Below, piece by piece: positions 14,622-21,640 of a DNA stretch of 64,000 bases. The notes beneath the pieces were generated by a model that saw only the letters and a list, made by a program, of their open reading frames with translations, had not been told where the DNA came from and searched no databases. Both the position numbers and the translations under genes were made by a program. Within the stretch, counting starts at the first letter, position 1, and every line of letters starts with the position of its first letter. Source of the DNA: Pseudaquidulcibacter sp041917055 (GTDB lineage: Bacteria > Pseudomonadota > Alphaproteobacteria > Caulobacterales > Aquidulcibacteraceae); NCBI GenBank assembly GCA_041917055.1, contig JAYRYJ010000002.1, forward strand, positions 172,678-236,677. Direction: 5' to 3'.

Positions 14622-16073
14622 ATGACAAATGAAGAGAAAATAGAAGCTGCAATAGGGCAGCTTGAGACAGTATATCAAAATGCTATTTCCGAACTAAGGA
14701 ATTGTTTGGGGGAATATGTTAAATCCCGAATCCCCCCAAATAGCGAGCAAAGAGCGAAATTTCGCTATCCTAAAATCACATTGCATTATTTCCCTGAAGG
14801 CGCGCCGCCAATATCGGCGCGCGCCTATGCCAAATTTAATGCCCAAGGTTCTTACGCAACCACAATCACGCATCCGCGTGAGTTTGGCGCATATTTAAAA
14901 GAGCAATTATTGCCGCTTTTAAACGAATATGGCGCAACCATAGAAGTTTCGCAAAGCGATCAAGAAATTCCATATGCCTATGCCATTGATGGGCAAAATG
15001 AATTGGGTGTTGGTGATGTGCCACCCGATGAATTGGCGCGACATTTCCCGACCCCAAGCCTATCAACCGTTGGCGACGAAATCGTTGATGGTTTATGGAA
15101 TGTTGGTGACGGTCAATCACGTCCATTGGCGCTTTATGACGGTTTACGCGTTGATTATTCGCTTAAACGCCTATTGCATTATTCCGGCACCGATTGGCAG
15201 CAGTTTCAGCCATGGATATTATTTACAAATTATGCGCGCTATGTCGATGAATTTGTAAAATGGGGCGCAAGCGTCATTAAAGACAAATCGACGCCCTATT
15301 ACAAACTCATATGTTCGGGCGGCGTTATTATTGATGAAAATAATTGCGACAATGCGGTTGAACAGGTTTCGTCTGGCAATTGGCGCAAATTTCAAATGCC
15401 CGCCTATCACCTTTTAAGTCGTGAAGGCGAAGGTATTACTTTGGTCAATATTGGTGTTGGCCCATCAAATACAAAGAATATTACGGATCATTTAGCGGTT
15501 TTAAGGCCGCATTGTTGGTTAATGGTTGGGCATTGTGGCGGTTTACGCTCATCACAAAAAATCGGCGATTATGTTTTGGCGCACGCTTATTTGCGTAAAG
15601 ACAATGTTTTGGACGATATATTGCCGGTCTCTGTTCCCATTCCACCAATTGCCGAAGTGCAAATTTCAATTTTTGACGCGGCATCTGAAGTCACCAAGGA
15701 AACCAAAGAAAATCTAAAACGCCGCCTAAGAACCGGCACGGTGGTTAGTTTTGCCGATAGAAATTGGGAACTTTATTGGTCCCAAGAACGGCAATTGATT
15801 AATATGTCGCGCGCAATCGGCGTTGATATGGAATCATGCATGGTTGCGGCCCAAGGGTTTCGCCACCGCGTACCTTATGGCACTTTATTGTGCATTTCCG
15901 ATAAACCGGTGCATGGCGAAATCAAATTACCGGGTGCGGCTAATGTTTTTTATGAACGCGCAATTGGCGAACATTTAAAAATCGGTATTGTCACTTTAGA
16001 GAAAATGCGTGCCAATGGCCATAATGTCCATTCGCGCAAATTGCGTTCGTTTGATGAGCCACCGTTTAGATAA
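14622..16073 (+). CDS. amn: AMP nucleosidase
   Basis: Cytoplasmic enzyme that hydrolyses AMP to adenine and ribose 5-phosphate, adjusting the adenylate pool. At 483 residues it equals E. coli Amn (484). The N-terminal AMP-nucleosidase domain (about 1-180) includes SRIPPNSEQRAKFRYP and RDYSLKRLLHYSGT-like text (VDYSLKRLLHYSGTDW). The C-terminal nucleoside-phosphorylase fold carries INIGVGPSN-like NIGVGPSNTKNITDHL, MVGHCGGLR, GVDMESCMVAAQGFRHR and the catalytic SDKP. Its stop overlaps the ATG of the next gene by one base, so the two are probably co-transcribed. Confidence 0.96.
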   Translation: MTNEEKIEAAIGQLETVYQNAISELRNCLGEYVKSRIPPNSEQRAKFRYPKITLHYFPEGAPPISARAYAKFNAQGSYATTITHPREFGAYLKEQLLPLLNEYGATIEVSQSDQEIPYAYAIDGQNELGVGDVPPDELARHFPTPSLSTVGDEIVDGLWNVGDGQSRPLALYDGLRVDYSLKRLLHYSGTDWQQFQPWILFTNYARYVDEFVKWGASVIKDKSTPYYKLICSGGVIIDENNCDNAVEQVSSGNWRKFQMPAYHLLSREGEGITLVNIGVGPSNTKNITDHLAVLRPHCWLMVGHCGGLRSSQKIGDYVLAHAYLRKDNVLDDILPVSVPIPPIAEVQISIFDAASEVTKETKENLKRRLRTGTVVSFADRNWELYWSQERQLINMSRAIGVDMESCMVAAQGFRHRVPYGTLLCISDKPVHGEIKLPGAANVFYERAIGEHLKIGIVTLEKMRANGHNVHSRKLRSFDEPPFR

Positions 16074-16852
16074 TGCCCGAATTTATTGCCATTGAAGGTG
16101 TCCATAATTTCCGCGATTTCGGCGGTTATGAAACCAAAAGCGGCGCACGCGTTAAAAATGGGGTGCTTTTTCGTTCGGGGCAGTTTTCGGGACTAACTGA
16201 AAACGGGCAAAATCAAATTAAAGAACTGAATATCAAAACACTTATTGATCTAAGAAAATCCAATGAGCGTTCAAAACAGCCTGCAAATTTTGGTGATCTA
16301 AAAATCCATCGCATTGAAAATGATCATTTGCGCATTGATGCTAAATCCCTGCCCTCGCATTTGGAGTTTTTAAAAGAAAAAGAGCGAAGCCAGGCTGAAG
16401 TTTTCGATTATATGGTCAAAACCACACGCAAAATTCCGTTTGAACATGATCATAAAATCATTTTCGCCCAAGCCTTAAAAGAATTGGCGCAATCAAACAC
16501 GCCAATAATTGTTCATTGCACGGCAGGCAAAGACAGAACCGGTGTTTTATGTGCAATAATTTTGAAAATTCTTAAAGCTGACGAAAATTCAATAATCGAA
16601 GATTATTTACACACAAATTTCGTGCCGGGGCATGAAGAAATCATCATCAAATATGCCAATTATTCAAGTGAATTAACGGGGCGATTAATTCCACCCGAAA
16701 CAATGCGCCCGATGGGGCAGGTTCACAAGGACTATATCAATGCCGCCTTTGATGAAATCAATTCGGAATTTGAGACCCTTGAAAACTATCTTGCCCACAT
16801 CGGGATTGTTGCATCTGATATTGAAGGAATTAAATCAAACCTTCTTCTTTAA
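16073..16852 (+). CDS. Tyrosine-protein phosphatase, Y_phosphatase3 / SIW14-like
   Basis: 259-residue cysteine-based phosphatase. The start GVHNFRDFGGY plus LFRSGQ is the family's N-terminal hallmark, and the P-loop HCTAGKDRTG is at about residues 147-156, giving the nucleophilic cysteine and the arginine. Members act on phosphotyrosine or phosphoinositides (for example LipA of Listeria); the physiological substrate here is unknown. TAATG coupling to amn suggests co-expression. Its 3' end overlaps the convergent GST gene by 23 bp. Confidence 0.88.
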   Translation: MPEFIAIEGVHNFRDFGGYETKSGARVKNGVLFRSGQFSGLTENGQNQIKELNIKTLIDLRKSNERSKQPANFGDLKIHRIENDHLRIDAKSLPSHLEFLKEKERSQAEVFDYMVKTTRKIPFEHDHKIIFAQALKELAQSNTPIIVHCTAGKDRTGVLCAIILKILKADENSIIEDYLHTNFVPGHEEIIIKYANYSSELTGRLIPPETMRPMGQVHKDYINAAFDEINSEFETLENYLAHIGIVASDIEGIKSNLLL

Positions 16853-17435
16853 GGGTTTTTCCAACGCTTGGGCGGCTTGAAACGCGGCCTAAATAAGCGC
16901 CAATATTGGGGAAACTCTCAAGGCTGATATTCACATATCTCGTCCAGCCGAGCACGGTGAAGACATAAGCATCGACAATCGTAAAACCATCGCCTGCAAT
17001 AAATTCGCGCCCGTCAGACAAAAGTTCTTCAAGATATTTTAAGCGCAAATTGATTGTATTTATTGCATTCGCTTTAATTTCATCGCTCGCGGCGGGATTG
17101 AAAAGCGGGCTAAAAACTTTGTGAAACTCAGAAGCCGTCCAATTAAGCAGCGAATTAAGTTTTGCGCGATCAATTGATGGTGCAGCGGGTGCGAGTTTTG
17201 ATTGCGGATTGCTATCAGCAAGATATTGTAAAATTGCGCCGACTTCGGTCAAAACTGTGCCATTAACATCCAAAGCCGGAACTTGGCCTTTTGGATTTAT
17301 CGCCCAATAATCATCACCATTTTCAGTTTTTTTGGCTTTTAAATCGACTTTAACAAACTCGCTATTGGCATTGATTTCATTTAAAGTCAGGTGAACCGCC
17401 ATTGAGCAAGCACCTGGGGTATAATAAAGTTTCAT
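16830..17435 (-). CDS. Glutathione S-transferase, beta-class-like
   Basis: 201-residue glutathione transferase. The N-terminal thioredoxin-like domain shows MKLYYTPGACS, with the Cys10 and Tyr5 typical of bacterial beta-class GSTs, NPKGQVPAL (cis-proline loop) and LTEVGAILQYLAD, where glutathione is bound; the C-terminal all-helical domain includes FTIVDAYVFTVLGW, a conserved N-capping box. Likely cytoplasmic, conjugating or reducing electrophiles. It is divergent from an HxlR-type regulator gene that may control it. Last 23 bp overlap the phosphatase gene on the other strand. Confidence 0.92.
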   Translation of the reverse strand: MKLYYTPGACSMAVHLTLNEINANSEFVKVDLKAKKTENGDDYWAINPKGQVPALDVNGTVLTEVGAILQYLADSNPQSKLAPAAPSIDRAKLNSLLNWTASEFHKVFSPLFNPAASDEIKANAINTINLRLKYLEELLSDGREFIAGDGFTIVDAYVFTVLGWTRYVNISLESFPNIGAYLGRVSSRPSVGKTLKEEGLI

Positions 17436-17473
17436 ATCGTCTCCTTAAATTGCACAATGATGATAGGTCGGTC

Positions 17474-17554
17474 GGTTACATTTGTAAACCTGCTAACTTT
17501 ATGTTATCGCGCATTTCAAGTATACGTTTTTATAGAAAGTAACCGCATTGTTAC
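17474..17554. promoter_or_regulatory. GTTAC/GTAAC symmetric motifs between gst and hxlR-type gene
   Basis: Two symmetric motifs lie in the 112-bp divergent region: TTACATTTGTAA (17476-17487, inside GGTT...AACC) and GTAACCGCATTGTTAC (17539-17554, overlapping the regulator's TTG start). Both are built from GTAAC/GTTAC half-sites. They are candidate binding sites for the HxlR-type protein; no direct evidence. Confidence 0.35.
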
Positions 17555-17934
17555 CGCGCCGTTCAAATCCACAAAAACCAAATCCTGACAATTTTTGTCC
17601 GGTGGCTTTGTGCATGTCATTTCTTGGAGGGGCATGGACACCGCAATTAATTTGGCAATTATCGCATGGTGCGCGAAGATTTAATGAATTGAAACACTAT
17701 CTTGCGCCGATTTCGTCAAAAATGCTTAGTGCGCGACTAAAGGATTTGGAAGACAAACAAATTATCAAACGCAAAATCCTGGATACCACACCACCAAGCA
17801 CCGAATATTCGCTTACAGAATTTGGTTTTGAACTTTTACCTGCTTTAAACGAAATCGCAAAAATCGGCATGAAGATTCACCAAAACACAGGGAGTTTATC
17901 TAATTCAGACTATATTGCCGCCACACCAAAATGA
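17548..17934 (+). CDS. HxlR-family transcriptional regulator
   Basis: 128-residue winged-helix regulator of the HxlR/DUF24 family. The core CPVALCMSFLGGAWTPQLIWQL, RRFNELKHYLAPISSKMLSARLKDLE and EYSLTEFG are classic for the family. Several members sense quinones, aldehydes or electrophiles through an N-terminal cysteine; Cys17 and Cys22 sit in that position. The start is TTG at 17548, since the next in-frame ATG would delete part of the DNA-binding core. Divergent from a GST gene, suggesting electrophile-responsive control of it. Its 3' end overlaps a convergent membrane-protein gene by 35 bp. Confidence 0.87.
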   Translation: MLPRRSNPQKPNPDNFCPVALCMSFLGGAWTPQLIWQLSHGARRFNELKHYLAPISSKMLSARLKDLEDKQIIKRKILDTTPPSTEYSLTEFGFELLPALNEIAKIGMKIHQNTGSLSNSDYIAATPK

Positions 17935-18352
17935 GGAAGGCGCACAATAAAAGCGCATATTGAAAACCGTCGAACATTCTTTCGGCAATTGTGGTTTCGG
18001 TCAAAAACTCGCGGCGTTTTTCATAAGTAAGGAATAAAAGGCAATCCATACCAAGTGCGATGCCAAACAAATAAACCGCAATTTCATTCTGGGTAATAAT
18101 CGCAACCACAGATGCAATAAGGCACAAAAATGCAATTCGCGATATTACACCGCGCGCGCCGGTATAATAATGGCGCATAATTTCAATATGAGCCTTAGGC
18201 AAATGGTCAAAAATCGTTAGACCGTCTTCATCGCGCATAGGTTCTTCGCCACGCTCAATCGCGCCGACGTGTTGCGCCATCCAAAGCGCAATGCCGCTAT
18301 AAACCGCATAAAGCGCGATAATCACGCCTGATATGCCGACAATTAAACCCAT
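17900..18352 (-). CDS. Hypothetical four-helix membrane protein
   Basis: 150-residue protein I cannot place in a family. Four hydrophobic segments are visible: about 3-27, 69-89, 91-110 and 129-146. The loop between 1 and 2 is charged (AIERGEEPMRDEDGLTIFD) and probably cytoplasmic. It stands between the HxlR gene, which it overlaps by 35 bp tail to tail, and an MHS-type transporter on the same strand that ends 62 bp beyond its start region. Reading frame and composition look genuine. Confidence 0.6.
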   Translation of the reverse strand: MGLIVGISGVIIALYAVYSGIALWMAQHVGAIERGEEPMRDEDGLTIFDHLPKAHIEIMRHYYTGARGVISRIAFLCLIASVVAIITQNEIAVYLFGIALGMDCLLFLTYEKRREFLTETTIAERMFDGFQYALLLCAFLILVWRQYSLN

Positions 18353-18414
18353 TCAATCCTCGTTGAAAACTCTTACAGCGTTTATTTAGCAATAATCACG
18401 CCAAAATGCCATAT

Positions 18415-20100
18415 TTATACATGAATATCACGGTCTTTGGTTTCGGGATAGAAGAGAATGCAAATTATGATGGAAATAAAGGTCGCCAAAATCGGATAAT
18501 AAAGGCCCGAAAACATATTTCCGGTGGTTGCAACAACTGCGAAACCGATAAAAGGCACAAATCCGCCAAAAATCCCTGTCCCAATATGATATGGCACAGA
18601 AAGCGCAGTATAGCGAATGCGCATTGGGAAAAGTTCCACCAAACTTGCCGCCAATGGCCCATAAAGCGCAGTCGCGGCGGTGATAAAAACTAAGAGAATT
18701 GCGACAATCCCCACTTGATTAATTTTCGCAGGATCGGCTTTATCCTTATAGCCATGCGCTTTTAAGGCCGCTTTCACACTGCCTGCAAATTCGGTCTTAA
18801 CCTGTTTTTGAGCCTTGATATCAAGCTGGCTTATATCCGGTGCGGTTAATTGAACATCGCCGATTTTTATGATTGCGGAGTTTTCGGCAATCGCGACATT
18901 TGAATATGAAATCCCATTATTGGCAAGGAATGATTTCGCAACATCGCAAGAGGTTGAAAATGCATCGCGCCCATCAGGGGTTTTGCCGATCGGATTAAAT
19001 TGAACCGAACAGGTTTTAGGATTTGCCAAAACACTTACAGGTGCATTTTTTTGAGCGATCGCTAAATCCGGATTTGCAAAAGTGACCAAGGCTTTAAACC
19101 CCGGATAAAAACTTAAAGAGGCCAATAACATGCCGAATAACATAATCGGCTTACGTCCAACTTTATCGGAAAGCCAACCAAAGAAAACATAAAGCCCCGC
19201 CGAACCCAATGCGGCAATCATTAACCACATAGAAATTGATTGCGGATTGACACCCAATTGCTTTTCCAAAAACACTTGAGTGTAGAAATGTGATGTGTAC
19301 CAAGTCACGCCCTGGGCAATCATAAGACCGACAAGGGCCAATAGCGTCAGCATCAGAAAATTGGGATTGCTAAACACCTCTTTCAAAGGAGCTTTTGAAT
19401 GTGCATCATCGGCTTTGAGGCGTTTGAAACTTGGGCTTTCTTCAAGCTGCATTCTAATATAGACTGCGATTACCAATAGAATCGCCGAAATCAAAAACGG
19501 CAAGCGCCAACCCCATTGATTGAATGAACCTTTGCCAAAAAACTGATCAACATATTGGCGACATAAAAAAACCACGACCAAAGCACTCAAAAAACCCGCA
19601 ACGGCGGCGGCCTGCACCAATGAAGTATAGTATCCGCGCTTATTATCGGGGCTATGTTCGGCAACATAAATTACCGCCCCGCCATATTCACCGCCCAATG
19701 CAAATCCCTGTACGATGCGTAAAGCCATTAATAAAATTGGCGCCCAAATGCCGATTTGCGAATAATCAGGCAATACACCAACCAAAAAGGTCGAAAGCCC
19801 CATTAATGTGATGGTTACCAAAAACGCGCCTTTGCGCCCGACCTTGTCACCGATTGAACCAAATACCAAAGCACCCAGAGGTCGAAATGCAAAACCGACC
19901 GAAAAGGTCAAAAGACCGAAAATAAAACTGGCGGCGGGATTAATTCCTGCAAAGAAATGGTCTGCAAAAACCTGCGTTAAAAGGCCGAAAATGAAAAAAT
20001 CATACCATTCAAATGTCGTGCCCAATGATGACGCACCAATCACAAGACGCAATTTTTCAGGTGTCACCAATAAGGGATCATTTTCATTATTATCGCGCAT
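18415..20100 (-). CDS. MFS transporter, metabolite:H+ symporter (MHS) type
   Basis: 561-residue inner-membrane permease. The N-terminus has the MHS signature GTTFEWYDFFIFG in helix 1, GSIGDKVGRKGAF (MFS loop 2-3) and RIVQGFALGGEYGGA in helix 5, as in KgtP, ProP and ShiA. It likely imports a carboxylate or zwitterion with protons. It is about 100 residues longer than KgtP: residues about 375-475 between late helices form a hydrophilic insertion with two cysteines (NPKTCSVQF, FSTSCDVAK), predicted to be a periplasmic loop domain. Start at 20100 chosen for the GGGGGGC just upstream; an in-frame start at 20151 is possible. Divergent from lspA. Confidence 0.88.
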   Translation of the reverse strand: MRDNNENDPLLVTPEKLRLVIGASSLGTTFEWYDFFIFGLLTQVFADHFFAGINPAASFIFGLLTFSVGFAFRPLGALVFGSIGDKVGRKGAFLVTITLMGLSTFLVGVLPDYSQIGIWAPILLMALRIVQGFALGGEYGGAVIYVAEHSPDNKRGYYTSLVQAAAVAGFLSALVVVFLCRQYVDQFFGKGSFNQWGWRLPFLISAILLVIAVYIRMQLEESPSFKRLKADDAHSKAPLKEVFSNPNFLMLTLLALVGLMIAQGVTWYTSHFYTQVFLEKQLGVNPQSISMWLMIAALGSAGLYVFFGWLSDKVGRKPIMLFGMLLASLSFYPGFKALVTFANPDLAIAQKNAPVSVLANPKTCSVQFNPIGKTPDGRDAFSTSCDVAKSFLANNGISYSNVAIAENSAIIKIGDVQLTAPDISQLDIKAQKQVKTEFAGSVKAALKAHGYKDKADPAKINQVGIVAILLVFITAATALYGPLAASLVELFPMRIRYTALSVPYHIGTGIFGGFVPFIGFAVVATTGNMFSGLYYPILATFISIIICILFYPETKDRDIHV

Positions 20101-20185
20101 TTGCCCCCCGCTGTTTTTTATTGGATTAACCAATGAAATCGCTTTTGGCAAACGGTTTACACTTAATTAGGTTTCCAATAAAGAA

Positions 20186-20695
20186 ATGCAATCCATGAAA
20201 ACCACAAATTCAAACCCCCTGCCCCGCTTTGTAATAATTGCCTTGATTGCAATTGTTATTGGCCTTGATCAATTTTCAAAATTTTGGGTCTTACATAAAT
20301 TAAACCTCATAAATGTCGGTCATATTGAGATTTCGCGATTTTTTGACCTGTCCATGGTTTGGAATCGCGGCGTAAGTTTTGGAATTTTCCGCGCTGATTC
20401 TGATCTTGGGAGATGGGTTTTGGTGGGGCTTACATCACTAATAAGCATTATGTTTTTCAGCTGGCTATGGCAATCAAAAAGCCGTTTTAATCAGATTTCT
20501 TTATCCCTAGTAATCGGTGGCGCAATTGGTAATCTGATTGACAGAATTCGCCTTGGCGCAGTTGCCGACTTTTTGAATTTCGAAGGGCTTTATTTCCCGT
20601 GGGTTTTCAATGTCGCCGATAGTGCGGTTGTGCTTGGGGCAATTCTGTTAGGTATCGATTTGCTGTTTTTTGAAGAAAACATCAAAGGGCCATGA
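20186..20695 (+). CDS. lspA: Lipoprotein signal peptidase (signal peptidase II)
   Basis: Inner-membrane aspartyl protease that removes the signal peptide of diacylglyceryl-modified prolipoproteins. 169 residues, usual length, four membrane segments. The conserved regions are present: DQFSKFWVL, NRGVSFGIF, GGAIGNLIDRIRLGAVADF with the first catalytic Asp, and FNVADSAVVLG with the second. A second in-frame ATG lies three codons in. Its stop codon lies inside the left arm of a palindromic repeat element. The next gene encodes a lipoprotein, a likely substrate, and is in the same orientation. Confidence 0.96.
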   Translation: MQSMKTTNSNPLPRFVIIALIAIVIGLDQFSKFWVLHKLNLINVGHIEISRFFDLSMVWNRGVSFGIFRADSDLGRWVLVGLTSLISIMFFSWLWQSKSRFNQISLSLVIGGAIGNLIDRIRLGAVADFLNFEGLYFPWVFNVADSAVVLGAILLGIDLLFFEENIKGP

Positions 20696-20846
20696 CTCAC
20701 TTATTAGCAACCCGAGACCGCATTTTGGCGTCGAACTAGCCTCGAAAAAACGAGTTTTGTGATGCTCGCATCACAAAATCCTTGTTTTCGGACTATTTCT
20801 TAGCCAAAATACCGCCTCGGGCCGCTAATAAGTGAGTCACGACCCT
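20686..20846. repeat. Near-palindromic element, copy A (lspA-bamF gap)
   Basis: Roughly 160-bp element folding back on itself. Outer arms AGGGCCATGACTCAC / GTGAGTCACGACCCT enclose TTATTAGC / GCTAATAA, then ATTTTGGC / GCCAAAAT, and an inner hairpin TTTTGTGATG-CTCG-CATCACAAAA. The core (GGCGTCGAACTAGCCTCGAA; TTGTTTTCGGACTATTTCTT) is shared with copies at 21477 and 59567. The left arm includes the lspA stop codon. Confidence 0.85.
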
Positions 20847-20915
20847 AACCTTACCGAATAATAAGGTTGAATCCGAATAAGGCTGTGTTAAAGGAAACAG
20901 TCCAAGGAGCATATT

Positions 20916-21473
20916 TTGAAAAGCATTAATTACAGGAATTTCGCAATCGCCGCTTTAGGCGTCTGTGCTTTGTCGGTTTCCGGTTGCGAAAGCGTGAAAC
21001 GCGCTTTGGGCAATTCGAAAGTTACGCCTGACGAATTCCGCGTTGTTACAAAAGCGCCATTGGTTATTCCACCTGAATTTAATTTGCGCCCACCAAAACC
21101 TGGTGAGGCACGCCCCTTGGAATTGCGCCCTGATATGCAGGCGAAAACCGCTGTCTTTGGTGTTTCAGTTGGTGTTAGCGCGTCTGACGGTGAAAAACTT
21201 CTTATCTCTAAAATGGGCGCAAATAATGCCAATTCCAAAATTCGCGAAATTTTGGACGAAGAAGCAGCAGGCATTGCGCATAAGGATTATGGTTTCGCCG
21301 ATAAAATCTTGAATTTCGGCAAACCAAAAGGCCCGCAACCCAACCCATTGGATGCAGAAGCTGAAGCTGAACTTATTAAAGCCGAACAATCGGTCATTAA
21401 TAATGCAACAGGTGGCAAGCCTGTAACAATTAAACAGAATAAGCCGCGCGGGTTTAAACTTCCCGGCCTGTAA
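20916..21473 (+). CDS. DUF3035 outer-membrane lipoprotein (BamF-like)
   Basis: 185-residue lipoprotein. Signal peptide with lipobox VSGC (Cys about 24) and the DUF3035 hallmark TPDEFRVVTKAPLVIPPEFNLRPPKPGE. In alphaproteobacteria this family has been linked to the BAM outer-membrane assembly machine as BamF; that link is from family knowledge. The rest is hydrophilic, with a basic C-terminus. The TTG start at 20916 is supported by AAGGAG seven bases before it; no ATG fits. Placed directly after lspA, whose product would process it, and flanked on both sides by copies of the palindromic element. Confidence 0.82.
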   Translation: MKSINYRNFAIAALGVCALSVSGCESVKRALGNSKVTPDEFRVVTKAPLVIPPEFNLRPPKPGEARPLELRPDMQAKTAVFGVSVGVSASDGEKLLISKMGANNANSKIREILDEEAAGIAHKDYGFADKILNFGKPKGPQPNPLDAEAEAELIKAEQSVINNATGGKPVTIKQNKPRGFKLPGL

Positions 21474-21476
21474 CAG

Positions 21477-21638
21477 GGTCAGACCTCATTAATTAACGGC
21501 ATGAGGCGGTATTTTGGCGTCGAACTAGCCTCGAAAAAAGACGTTTTGTGATGTTTACATCACAATATCCTTGTTTTCGGCCTATTTCTTAGCCAAAATA
21601 CCGCCTCAAACCGCTAATTAAAGAGTGTATGGCCTAGA
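21477..21638. repeat. Near-palindromic element, copy B (bamF-mutL gap)
   Basis: Second copy of the element. Its core matches copies A and C almost base for base; the inner hairpin loop is TTTA instead of CTCG. Outer arms are TCATTAATTAACGG on the left and CCGCTAATTAAAGAGTGTATGG on the right. It starts 3 bp after the bamF-like stop and ends 2 bp before the mutL start codon, so it forms the whole spacer and must be part of any mutL leader transcript. Confidence 0.85.
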
Positions 21639-21640
21639 CT

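Noticed and set aside
20686..21638. Paired repeats flanking the bamF-like gene as a composite transposon
   Set aside because: The copies are in the same orientation, small, without transposase, and a third copy lies alone near nfu; lspA-DUF3035 order looks ancestral.
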